A DNA stretch of 30,698 nt from Tectiglobus sp051009975 (lineage in GTDB: Bacteria > Pseudomonadota > Alphaproteobacteria > Rhizobiales > Hyphomicrobiaceae). Shown piece after piece: positions 8,312 to 15,600 of this stretch. The DNA lies in assembly GCA_051009975.1 (NCBI GenBank), contig JBPCWA010000514.1:1-30698 (forward strand), in the 5' to 3' direction. The notes beneath the pieces are model-generated. The model ran no database searches, was not told the DNA's origin, and was given only the letters and a program-made list of their open reading frames with translations. The position numbers were made by a program, and so were the translations under genes. Each line of letters starts with the position of its first letter. Within the stretch, counting starts at the first letter, position 1.

Positions 8312-8341
8312 GTCGAGCCCGTAGGTCGAGGTCGAGGTCGA
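8305..8341. repeat. 13-bp exact duplication merging into 6-bp repeats, over a GST stop codon
   Basis: CCCGTAGGTCGAG occurs at 8305-8317 and immediately again at 8318-8330, followed by GTCGAG and GTCGA. The first copy contains the GST stop codon TAG (8309-8311). The array sits 34 bp upstream of the secreted-protein gene and its strong ribosome binding site. Confidence 0.85.
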
Positions 8342-8374
8342 TCTGCAATATACTAAATGTACTAAGGAGGCCAT

Positions 8375-8977
8375 ATGCCCGATGCCAGCGCAAGAGCATT
8401 GGTGGTGATTCTCGGAGCAGCAGCGTTTGTTCCGATAACACTCGTCAGCAATGCACTGGCGATCGACGAAAATGGTGTAGCGACGGCCCCACTTGACGCA
8501 ATCTGCGTTCAATGTGAGCAGCCCGACCTCACATATCGTTGCTTGCCACACATCTCCGAGGAGTATCGTGACCTGCTATCTGGCAGTCGCGCACTCCGCG
8601 TGGCATGCATTCGCGACATTGCCAAGACCATGGCGCATCAAAGCTGCAAAGCCAAACGTTCAAGCGACGGTCATTGCGATGGTGAAGATTTCGCACTGGA
8701 CCTCAACAGGTTAGCCGCTCAACACGCTCGCCGTATCCCCTTCCTGAAACCCAATGACAGAAAATTGCACCATTCTCACCCGAAAAATCCGAATGAAGGA
8801 GTGGCAGAAGCAGATCAAGCATTGGACCGAGCAGATCGCCCGCCAAGAACCGTTGTTGAACTCGCCCAACGAACGGCTAAATCGTCCAAAAAGCAAATTC
8901 AAGGGGCCGGTGAAGCCGTTGGGGACACGATGAAGAAAACTTGGCGATGCCTCACTTCACTTTTCCAAGACTGCTGA
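8375..8977 (+). CDS. Secreted cysteine-rich hypothetical protein
   Basis: I do not recognise a family. The 200-residue product has a probable Sec signal peptide: a short N-region with Arg7, a hydrophobic core ALVVILGAAAFVPITLV, and a likely cleavage after NALA near residue 29. The mature part has a CVQC motif, four further cysteines up to GHC, then a basic His/Lys-rich middle, and a C-terminal part (ELAQRTAKSSKKQ onward) that could be helical. It ends with two more cysteines (RCLTSLFQDC). Eight mature cysteines suggest disulfide bonds in the periplasm. AAGGAGG lies about 5 bases before ATG 8375, one of the best ribosome binding sites in the window. Nothing in the context fixes the role. Confidence 0.7.
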   Translation: MPDASARALVVILGAAAFVPITLVSNALAIDENGVATAPLDAICVQCEQPDLTYRCLPHISEEYRDLLSGSRALRVACIRDIAKTMAHQSCKAKRSSDGHCDGEDFALDLNRLAAQHARRIPFLKPNDRKLHHSHPKNPNEGVAEADQALDRADRPPRTVVELAQRTAKSSKKQIQGAGEAVGDTMKKTWRCLTSLFQDC

Positions 8978-9025
8978 TACGGCCCCCAAAAAGAGCATAA
9001 GGCATTGACTTAAAAGAAAAGTACG

Positions 9026-9046
9026 CTTGACTCTTGGGGTGTCAAG
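9026..9046. promoter_or_regulatory. Inverted repeat CTTGAC-N9-GTCAAG upstream of small lipoprotein
   Basis: The perfect 6-bp arms CTTGAC (9026-9031) and GTCAAG (9041-9046) flank a 9-bp centre. A direct repeat ATACAATG follows nearby (about 9061-9078). Both lie in the 253-bp gap 8978-9230, which has no gene. This could be an operator or a weak hairpin. There is no T-run, so it is not a convincing terminator. Confidence 0.25.
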
Positions 9047-9230
9047 AATAGTGGAGGGGCATACAATGGAATACAATGTGACGTCATGAATGCACTGTCA
9101 TAGCTAGAAGTCGGCCGATCTTCCAATAAGCGTACGCAACTGGTCTGACGACCAGCGTGAGAGCCTCACGGAGCAGATAGGCTGATACAAAGTAGCACCG
9201 AAATCTGCGGGTATCCACGGGAACAGGACA

Positions 9231-9482
9231 GTGATCAGCCGGCTGAAGTTAACCGCAACGATTTTGAGCGTCTCGGTGACACTGCTATTGTCTGGGTGCG
9301 GAGGCCACACACCCAATTCGACATTGCTGTCCACCGGCGCATCCAGCATAAGTGAGCGAGAGACAGAACAAAGTGAGCGCGCTAAAAATAGCGCGCGCTC
9401 CGACGCGTCAAGAATTCTTACGATCCTAGCCATTGAGCGCGTTGTCGGTCGTAGATCAACGCTCGATGCCGAAATTGACTGA
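9231..9482 (+). CDS. Small putative lipoprotein
   Basis: The 83-residue product begins with a lipoprotein signal: MISRLKLTATILSV, a hydrophobic core, and a lipobox LLSGC with Cys23 as the lipidation site, followed by GGHTPNSTLL. The mature part is Ser/Glu/Arg-rich and mostly hydrophilic. The start is a GTG at 9231 with GGGAACAGGA upstream. No known family is recognised. A strong inverted repeat (9375-9400) lies within the coding region. The nearest downstream gene is convergent. The lipobox is good evidence, but the short length and weak context leave some doubt. Confidence 0.55.
   Translation: MISRLKLTATILSVSVTLLLSGCGGHTPNSTLLSTGASSISERETEQSERAKNSARSDASRILTILAIERVVGRRSTLDAEID
9375..9400. 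repeat. GC-rich inverted repeat inside small lipoprotein gene
   Basis: GAGCGCGCTA (9375-9384) is followed after AAAA by TAGCGCGCGCTC (9389-9400), an inverted repeat with 10-bp arms and a 2-base bulge. As RNA it would fold into a very stable hairpin. No U-run follows. It sits within codons for SERAKNSARS of the lipoprotein, so it may be an attenuating structure or chance. Confidence 0.4.
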
Positions 9483-9605
9483 ACCCGTCAATCTGTGTCC
9501 CTCGGCAATAGATAGTGTTAGCGGAGCAGCCTCCCCGGACTGACAGCAGGCGTGTTCGTCAGTAAGAACGAGTGTCTTCCCATCCATCACCAACACAACT
9601 AGCGG

Positions 9606-10307
9606 TCAGCGCGCTCGCTGTCCGAAAAGAACGGCCTGGGCCTCAGCATCATTGGCGAGGTTCCACTTCTCACGCTCTTCCTTGCCAACTAACAGAGCGC
9701 GAGCGACAGCAGGTCGGGAAGCGATGCGATCGAGCCACGACCTCATGTTCGGAAATTCTGATACGTCCTGTCCCTGCTTTTCCCAACCTCTTGCCCACGG
9801 GAATATGGCCATGTCCGCTATGGAATACTCGCCCGCAACGAATTCTCGGTTCGAAAGTCGTTTGTCTAATACGCCATACAATCGGTTGACCTCATTAATG
9901 TAACGATCGATTGCATAAGGCACCTTCTGAGGAGCATAATTGCGAAAATGATGGCACTGACCAGCCATCGGCCCTACTCCTCCCATCTGCCACATCAGCC
10001 ACTCTTCAACGACGATCCGCTGGCGCTCGCCAATGGGATAGAATTGGCCCGTCTTTCGACCGAGGTACAGCAAAATAGCGGCCGATTCAAAAACCGAAAC
10101 CGGCTCGCCATCGGGTCCATTCGGATCAACAATCGCCGGCATTCGATTATTCGGCGATATTTCTAGAAAGGCTGGGTCAAATTGATCGCCGCGGCCAATA
10201 TTGATAAATTTGACTTCGTAGGGAAGACCACACTCTTCGAGCATTAGTGTTATTTTCCAGCCATTGGGCGTCGGCCAGTAGAAGAGCTCTATTGGTTTGC
10301 TGCTCAC
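9606..10307 (-). CDS. yfcG: Nu-class glutathione transferase / disulfide-bond oxidoreductase, YfcG-like
   Basis: The 233-residue product closely resembles E. coli YfcG/YghU. Shared stretches are YWPTPNGWKITLMLEE, ISPNNRMPAIVDP, ESAAILLYLGRKTG, WQMGGVGPM and QVPYAIDRY-like residues in the helical domain. Thr13 and Asn15 match the Thr and Asn that replace the usual Tyr/Ser/Cys catalytic residue in the nu class, which binds two glutathione molecules and reduces disulfides. The start is a GTG at 10307 with AGGGGAA about 7 bases upstream. The QorA-type gene lies 163 bp upstream on the same strand, and they may share a transcript. The fold and class are firm. The physiological substrate is not known even for E. 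coli YfcG. Confidence 0.9.
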   Translation of the reverse strand: MSSKPIELFYWPTPNGWKITLMLEECGLPYEVKFINIGRGDQFDPAFLEISPNNRMPAIVDPNGPDGEPVSVFESAAILLYLGRKTGQFYPIGERQRIVVEEWLMWQMGGVGPMAGQCHHFRNYAPQKVPYAIDRYINEVNRLYGVLDKRLSNREFVAGEYSIADMAIFPWARGWEKQGQDVSEFPNMRSWLDRIASRPAVARALLVGKEEREKWNLANDAEAQAVLFGQRAR

Positions 10308-10470
10308 TTCCAGTTCCCCTGTTGCCGCAAAGGCATGCGCCGACAGAAAACTCGTCCCAATCGGCGCTTCACGATGCTCTCGTCGATCAACTAAGTAGAT
10401 TCATCTTCGCAACGGCCTGATGACCCTCACTAAAATGACACCTTGTTTCAACGCGTATCTGAACTTCAAA

Positions 10471-11445
10471 TTATGGAATCAGAACCGTCGACCCCGTCGT
10501 CTTACGAGCTTCCAAGTCGCGATGCGCCTGCATCGCTTCCTTAAGCGCGTAAGTTTGATTAACTGGTATCTTCACAGTTCCGTCTGCGACCACACTGAAT
10601 AGTTCGCCCGCATTTGCCAGTAGATCCTTGCGCGAGGCAACATAGGTGAAGAGCGTAGGTCGCGTCACATACAGAGATCCCTTGGCCCCAAGCGCACCTA
10701 CGTCAAAGTCCCTAATCGGTCCAGACGCATTTCCAAATGTGACGAAAAGGCCGAGTGGACGGAGACAATCCAGCGAAGCAGGATAGGTCGCCTGACCAAT
10801 CGAATCATAAACCACATCTACCCCTTTGCCGTCGGTAATCTGCTTGACGCGATCGACAAAATTCTCAGTGTTGTAGTTGATGCAATGGGTTGCGCCATGG
10901 GCTTTCGCCAGCTCACACTTTTCTGACGAACCAGCGGTGCCGATAATCGTAGCTCCCAGGTGTTTGGCCCACTGGCAGGCAACCAAACCAACTCCCCCTG
11001 CCGCGGCATGCAGCAGCATTGTGGTATCAGGCCCAACCTTGTACGTCTGACGCAGAAGATAACGTACCGTCATCCCCTGCAACATCATCGCTGCGGCCGT
11101 CTCGAATTCAATTGCATCGGGTAGCTTCACGGCCCGATCGGCAGGCATCAGCCGCTCCTCGGCATAACTGCCCATCGGATTAGCGTAGGCGATGCGATCA
11201 CCTACTGCAAATTCTTCGACGTTCGCCCCAACGGCGAGCACCTCACCTGCCCCCTCCATTCCGATCACGGCAGGCAAATTGGCTATGGGATACAAACCGC
11301 TGCGCTGATAGGTGTCGATATAATTCAGACCGACGGCATGGTGGCGAACCCGAATCTCACCTTCGCCCGGATCGCCAACTTCCACAGAATCCCACACGAG
11401 TTTCTCCGGGCCACCATAGTCATGAATACGGATTGCATTTACCAT
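10471..11445 (-). CDS. qorA: NADPH:quinone oxidoreductase, QorA type
   Basis: This is a 324-residue zinc-free medium-chain reductase of the E. coli QorA/zeta-crystallin group, reducing quinones by NADPH in the cytoplasm. Typical segments are GLNYIDTYQRSGLYP (39-53), the substrate-domain GMEGAGEVLAVG, GMTVRYLLRQTY, and the nucleotide loop HAAAGGVGLV (146-155). The C-terminus ends ARKTTGSTVLIP, also typical. ATG 11445 has AAGGAAAA about 7 bases upstream. It is divergent from the lipoprotein-dedA pair and upstream of the YfcG-like gene. With the latter it suggests redox or electrophile defence. Confidence 0.92.
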   Translation of the reverse strand: MVNAIRIHDYGGPEKLVWDSVEVGDPGEGEIRVRHHAVGLNYIDTYQRSGLYPIANLPAVIGMEGAGEVLAVGANVEEFAVGDRIAYANPMGSYAEERLMPADRAVKLPDAIEFETAAAMMLQGMTVRYLLRQTYKVGPDTTMLLHAAAGGVGLVACQWAKHLGATIIGTAGSSEKCELAKAHGATHCINYNTENFVDRVKQITDGKGVDVVYDSIGQATYPASLDCLRPLGLFVTFGNASGPIRDFDVGALGAKGSLYVTRPTLFTYVASRKDLLANAGELFSVVADGTVKIPVNQTYALKEAMQAHRDLEARKTTGSTVLIP

Positions 11446-11652
11446 GGGCGTTTTCCTTGCTGTAAGTTATTGGTCTTGGACAACGAATTGCCCGATCTCC
11501 GCCACATTTTGACACTGATTGGTCGCTACGCGGAAACGAATTCGTGCAAGTGTTTCAAATTGCGCTGCGGTCCAGGTAACGTCTGAGGCAAATCTTCTAC
11601 CGAACGCTGCGTTGAGACGCGCCTCCGGTGGGTTTCAAGGCATTTACGTTCG

Positions 11653-12126
11653 ATGGTTATCAAAGCTTCGAAGGTTATCAAGGCCGTCCGAGTCCTATTG
11701 GGGATCCAATTTGTGATTGCAGCGATTGTTTCAAGTACCGGTTGTAGCATGAGTCTGCAACACGAACTCGGCGACCGTACTGGCCTGAATTGCGTCGATG
11801 ACAGCCCGAGGTGCCTCAACGAGAGGCAAACCGCGCTGACCGCGATGGTGAGTGATACGTCCAGAACCTGGATCGAAACCCCGCCAACGGCGACAGCAGA
11901 CGCCTCTGGCGTGCGCCTTTTCGCTTACAAAAAGCAGAAAAAAAATCTGAACTGTCGACAATTAAGGATCGGCTATGGCGAGGCAAAGGGAGCACGCGAA
12001 CGCCTAAGAACAGCAAAAAACCCACAACTCACCCCGGCGCTCAAAGCACGCAGCGCCATCCTAGGCGACGAAGTCGCGCGCGAACTCAGACGCGAAATGA
12101 AGCGACGAAAGTGTCAGCCAGTTTGA
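11653..12126 (+). CDS. Putative lipoprotein upstream of dedA, unknown function
   Basis: The 157-residue product has an N-terminal basic, then hydrophobic signal (VLLGIQFVIAAIVSS) and a lipobox-like STGC with Cys31. The mature part has CVDDSPRCLNERQTAL, then a basic region VRLFAYKKQKKNLNC. It ends in ELRREMKRRKCQPV, with a total of several paired cysteines. I have a weak recollection of similar uncharacterised alphaproteobacterial proteins with RLFAY-K and LTPALKAR-type segments, but I cannot name a domain. The ribosome binding site for ATG 11653 is weak, so the start is uncertain. The dedA gene begins 13 bp after the stop, so they are probably one operon. This makes a link to envelope lipid handling plausible. 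Confidence 0.65.
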   Translation: MVIKASKVIKAVRVLLGIQFVIAAIVSSTGCSMSLQHELGDRTGLNCVDDSPRCLNERQTALTAMVSDTSRTWIETPPTATADASGVRLFAYKKQKKNLNCRQLRIGYGEAKGARERLRTAKNPQLTPALKARSAILGDEVARELRREMKRRKCQPV

Positions 12127-12139
12127 GGATCAACCAAGC

Positions 12140-12754
12140 TTGACCGTTCATTCGCTTTTGGGGACAGCTCAACAGATCTCCGACACCATTGTCGAGATTC
12201 TACAATCCCAACCCTTGCTCGCTGCGCCAATCGTCCTCGTTTTGGCATTTGGGGAGAGCCTTGCGTTTATCTCGCTCGTCTTTCCATTCTGGGGAATATT
12301 GGTCGCTATTGGCGCCGTGATCGGATTTCAGAGCTCGACATTCGTGATTGTTTGGATTGCAGCGAGCGTCGGCGCTGCTCTCGGAGATTGGGTCTCTTAC
12401 TGGATCGGAAAGACGTTCCACGATCGCCTAGAAGACATGTGGCCGCTATCACGCCACCCGGAGCTGATGCCCCGGGGCCGTGCTTTCTTTGCAAAGTATG
12501 GCGTATGGGCAATCGTAATTGGCCGATTTTCTGGTCCACTGCGGGCTACGGTGCCACTCGTGGCAGGTGCTGTCGAGATGAAGCCGCGTACATTTCAATT
12601 AGCGAATTGGAGTTCGGCCTTCCTATGGGCCATTGTACTGCTGGTTTTTGGTGATGCAGTCGGTCGCCTGATGTCGCTGGTCTGGCACTCCGTGGGATTT
12701 GCCTCACTCCCCGTAGAGCCGACCTTCTACTTGGCTCGGCTCACAATCGCGTAA
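12140..12754 (+). CDS. DedA/VTT family membrane protein (copy 1)
   Basis: The 204-residue integral inner-membrane protein has about five hydrophobic segments and the DedA (SNARE-associated/VTT) pattern. Re-entrant-loop features are FGESLAFISLVFP near residue 37 and GDWVSYWIGK near 81. The later signature FFAKYGVWAIVIGRFSGPLRATVPLVAG contains the conserved Arg of the G-R-F-x-x-x-x-R motif. Known DedA proteins translocate undecaprenyl phosphate or phospholipids. The start is a TTG at 12140 with GAGGA about 10 bases upstream. No closer ATG would keep the first helix. It follows the lipoprotein gene by 13 bp, and its 3' end overlaps that of btaB by 28 bp on the opposite strand. Confidence 0.88.
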   Translation: MTVHSLLGTAQQISDTIVEILQSQPLLAAPIVLVLAFGESLAFISLVFPFWGILVAIGAVIGFQSSTFVIVWIAASVGAALGDWVSYWIGKTFHDRLEDMWPLSRHPELMPRGRAFFAKYGVWAIVIGRFSGPLRATVPLVAGAVEMKPRTFQLANWSSAFLWAIVLLVFGDAVGRLMSLVWHSVGFASLPVEPTFYLARLTIA

Positions 12755-13389
12755 TGTGCATAATCGCGATATAATGCCTGGCCGTCGTACGAAAAGCCTA
12801 AAGCTTCTGCCCTTCGTTTCACCTCGGATGAGAGCTCAGATCGCGGGGTCACTGAGAACCGCGCAAGCCAAGCAAATAGAGCGGCTTTGAACCAAGCCGG
12901 CAAACCGGATTGCTGGCCGAAATCAACAATGTGCAGACGCCCACCGATACTCACTGCTCGCAAGGCCGCATCGATGGATTCTCGCCAAGGCGGAATCATA
13001 GACAGTGAATAAGAGATGAACACTCGGTCCGCGGCCTTTAAGCCGAACAGCCTCTCCAAATCGAAGTTCGATGCGTCACCCTGGTCCACGATCACGCGAT
13101 CTTCAAGTCCCGCACGAGCAATAGCGGATCGCGCCGTCGTCAGCATCTCCGTCGAGATGTCAAAGCCATAGAATGTGCTATCGGGATACCGTCGAGCGGC
13201 AAGAATCAAGTTCCGCCCGGTTCCGCAACCTATCTCGAGAACCGCGGCGCCCGGCTCCGGCTGCAGATCAACGAGTAGACGATCTCGGCCCAGGAGATAG
13301 TATTTGCGTGTTACGTCGTAAATGAAACGCTGATACTTATAGATGCCATTCATATGGCGGGCGGCATCATCGTTCGCACTCTCGCTCAC
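12727..13389 (-). CDS. btaB: Diacylglycerylhomoserine N-methyltransferase (betaine lipid synthesis)
   Basis: This class I SAM-dependent methyltransferase of 220 residues would add three methyl groups to diacylglycerylhomoserine, giving the betaine lipid DGTS. The BtaB-like N-terminus MNGIYKYQRFIYDVTRKY (13-30) precedes YLLGRDRLL. Motif I is LEIGCGTGRN (51-60) and the acidic SAM ligand is Asp77 (GFDIS). The frame is open to 13473, but GTG 13389 is chosen: it overlaps the btaA stop as GTGA and has GAGGAG about 6 bases upstream. This translational coupling matches a single-function pair. The assignment rests on pattern plus adjacency to btaA. By sequence alone a phosphatidylethanolamine N-methyltransferase of similar type is the main alternative. 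Confidence 0.88.
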   Translation of the reverse strand: MSESANDDAARHMNGIYKYQRFIYDVTRKYYLLGRDRLLVDLQPEPGAAVLEIGCGTGRNLILAARRYPDSTFYGFDISTEMLTTARSAIARAGLEDRVIVDQGDASNFDLERLFGLKAADRVFISYSLSMIPPWRESIDAALRAVSIGGRLHIVDFGQQSGLPAWFKAALFAWLARFSVTPRSELSSEVKRRAEALGFSYDGQALYRDYAHYAIVSRAK

Positions 13390-14678
13390 GCTCTCTCCTC
13401 GCTCGACTTGCGCAAATACAAATGAAATCCGCCATAGATCGATGATCTGTCTTGCGCGTTCCACATTCGGCATTTCGCGGCATCGTAGGCAAACTTTGAA
13501 ATGATCTCGTCGGGAATCTTACCGGGCAGTATGCTTTCTTCTCCGGCGGTACGAAACACAATCCGCGCGCCCGGTTTCGCCGTGCGAACGATCTCTGTCC
13601 ACAGTGACGTTAGAATATCTTTCGTCATCCAATCCTGTGCATCGAGCAGAACATAAGCATCGAGCGAAGCATCACCTTGAGCCGCGAGATACTCTGTGAA
13701 AGATCGATGCTGCACCTCAAGATCTCCAATTCGCTCGCGGAGATGGTCGAACGCCTCCGGCTTCAGGTAGGGAGGCAATGGTCCTGCGCCGCCGGACGCG
13801 TAGCGCCGGCCAAACGCTTGCCAGGCAAAATAGTTATCCTGCAGATCGAAGTCACAGGCCAATCGCTCAAGACGCTGTTGCAGCACCTTGGCCATGTGGG
13901 TCTCCTTGCCTTTCAAAGCCTCGAACTGGGACGGCGGGATTCCAAGTCCAAAAAGCGCTGACGGCTTGTCTAGCAACCATCTGATATGTCGCTTCTCGAA
14001 TAAGGGAGCGAGCTCTGATTCAAATATCTCCCTCTGCTCCTGACGGCTGCGGGCAGCTAGAATCTTACGCGGATTGCGCCCATGCACCCGTGCAAGCAAG
14101 TGACTTGCCCCTATAAAGGTTCCTAACAGGCCGTGGCGATAGAGATTGGACCGGAAATATCCTATGCGACGACGACCGAAGAGATTGCGACTTTCCCAGT
14201 ATTTCCGGGACGTTTCGTCCAGATGCGGTCTTATGTAGTCCTCATATGCACTGACGTTCTCTCGCCCGTCCGCCTCAGCGAAAAAACGATGAAAGGCACG
14301 ATAGTCCGGCAAGTAACGAACCGCTGCCTGCTTCAATTTGTTCAGCGCCACATGGGCCGGGTTAAGGTCGACGGCAGTGACCTTGATTGGGGCGGCAGCC
14401 AGATAACTCAAAATATTGCAACCGCCTGACGCAATCGCGACCAGGTGGTCGCCGGGTTGCAGCTGCAGCGCCTCCAGATCAACGACTGGATCTTCCCAAA
14501 TCTGCGGGTAGACCAATCCCGAAAAGACAAGCGTGAACAAACGCTCCTGTATACCTTGTTTAGAAATTGCCCGGTGGCGGTGTACCGCCTGTCGCAAGCG
14601 TACATTTTTCCCGGCATCTTTTTTGAGTAAATGGGCTACGCGGGCGCCGCTTTGTTGCGGCTCTTGGATAGAATTCAT
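13386..14678 (-). CDS. btaA: S-adenosylmethionine:diacylglycerol 3-amino-3-carboxypropyltransferase (DUF3419)
   Basis: The 430-residue product is a DUF3419/BtaA protein, which transfers the aminocarboxypropyl group of SAM to diacylglycerol, the first step of DGTS synthesis at the inner membrane. Signature parts are the YPQIWEDP motif (57-64), the SAM-binding loop AIASGGCNILSYL (81-93) and VDLNPAHVALNKLK (103-116). The central region RNLFGRRRIGYF and the C-terminal second methyltransferase-like part (YVLLDAQDWM) are also typical. In studied bacteria these lipids replace phospholipids under phosphate limitation. I looked upstream (14679-14952) for a PhoB box and found only one half-site-like CTGTCAC (14750). 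ATG 14678 has no strong ribosome binding site. btaB follows with a 4-base GTGA overlap. Confidence 0.92.
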   Translation of the reverse strand: MNSIQEPQQSGARVAHLLKKDAGKNVRLRQAVHRHRAISKQGIQERLFTLVFSGLVYPQIWEDPVVDLEALQLQPGDHLVAIASGGCNILSYLAAAPIKVTAVDLNPAHVALNKLKQAAVRYLPDYRAFHRFFAEADGRENVSAYEDYIRPHLDETSRKYWESRNLFGRRRIGYFRSNLYRHGLLGTFIGASHLLARVHGRNPRKILAARSRQEQREIFESELAPLFEKRHIRWLLDKPSALFGLGIPPSQFEALKGKETHMAKVLQQRLERLACDFDLQDNYFAWQAFGRRYASGGAGPLPPYLKPEAFDHLRERIGDLEVQHRSFTEYLAAQGDASLDAYVLLDAQDWMTKDILTSLWTEIVRTAKPGARIVFRTAGEESILPGKIPDEIISKFAYDAAKCRMWNAQDRSSIYGGFHLYLRKSSEERA

Positions 14679-14952
14679 GTGTTTCTAGGACCCTGTGCCA
14701 GCGACGAGGCTACGAGCGCTGCACGCAAAACGCAGTATTGCTCTCCAGCCTGTCACACTACAAAGACGTCATTGCCACGATTAGCATCTCTCGTCGAGCG
14801 TACAAAATTGCGGCATTCAGGACCATGATGACGCGGACTGCACGAAACGGCGTCCGTCAACAGATGCACTGGCGATAAACTAGACTATTTTTCATATAGG
14901 GCAGAAACCTCTCGCCGGCTCGCGACCTCAGACCAGGGACATTTAATCCTCC

Positions 14953-15471
14953 ATGACCGCGCTCAGTACGTTAGTGCAAGACAATGCTGAATATGCCGTT
15001 GCAGCTGTCTTTCTGCTCGGTTTCGCCGAAAGCCTAGTGCTGGTCGCGCTTTTTGTCCCATCAACAGTCTTTTTTGCCGGCATTGGAGCCACTTACGCAG
15101 CCGCCGGAGGGACGCTGGAAGCTCTGTGGGTCGCGGGTGCGCTTGGCGCAACGGCGGGAGATACTTTATCGTTTGGTTTAGGTCGATACTTTCGCGACGA
15201 TGCAGCCAAACGGTGGCCACTCAATCAGTTTCCAGATCTTATAACGCGAGGTGAGCGGCTTTTTGCCGCTTGGGGTTGGCTTGCCATCGTCATCAGCAAA
15301 TTCGCCTTCGGCCTGCGGCCATTTGTGCCGGTAGTTGCAGGAATAGTTGCAATGCCGGTCGTTCGCTTTCTCGCAGCCAGCGCAATATCATGTGTAATCT
15401 GGGCAGGTTCAGCACTCGGTTTAGGTTATGCGGCGACGATTGTCGTTCGCCGAGCTTTCGGTAGCTTCTAA
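14953..15471 (+). CDS. DedA/VTT family membrane protein (copy 2)
   Basis: This 172-residue membrane protein is a second DedA homologue, shorter than copy 1. The first half has GFAESLVLVALFVPSTVFFAG, the equivalent of copy 1's FGESLAFISLVFP. GDTLSFGLGRYF matches the GDWVSYWIGK region, and LFAAWGWLAIVISKFAFGLRPF matches the GRF signature, but with Ser-Lys replacing Gly-Arg and the later Arg kept. The helix-rich C-terminus ends shortly after. ATG 14953 has no clear ribosome binding site. It is divergent from btaA across 274 bp, which must hold both promoters, and the P450 gene follows 129 bp downstream. The family is clear and the cargo is unknown. Confidence 0.88.
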   Translation: MTALSTLVQDNAEYAVAAVFLLGFAESLVLVALFVPSTVFFAGIGATYAAAGGTLEALWVAGALGATAGDTLSFGLGRYFRDDAAKRWPLNQFPDLITRGERLFAAWGWLAIVISKFAFGLRPFVPVVAGIVAMPVVRFLAASAISCVIWAGSALGLGYAATIVVRRAFGSF

Positions 15472-15600
15472 GTCCGTCGCGGCCAGCCCTAGCGTCTCGT
15501 GATGGAGAAGAAACGCAGTGCGTTTTTCAATCCACACATCGGACCCAGGGCGTGAGGTAATCCTGGGCGTTCCCAGATATACATCGTCCAGGAAGATGTC

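Noticed and set aside
14750..14772. Possible PhoB box upstream of btaA (CTGTCAC and ACGTCAT)
   Set aside because: The half-sites are 16 bp apart instead of 11 and the second is poor, so phosphate control is not supported by the sequence.
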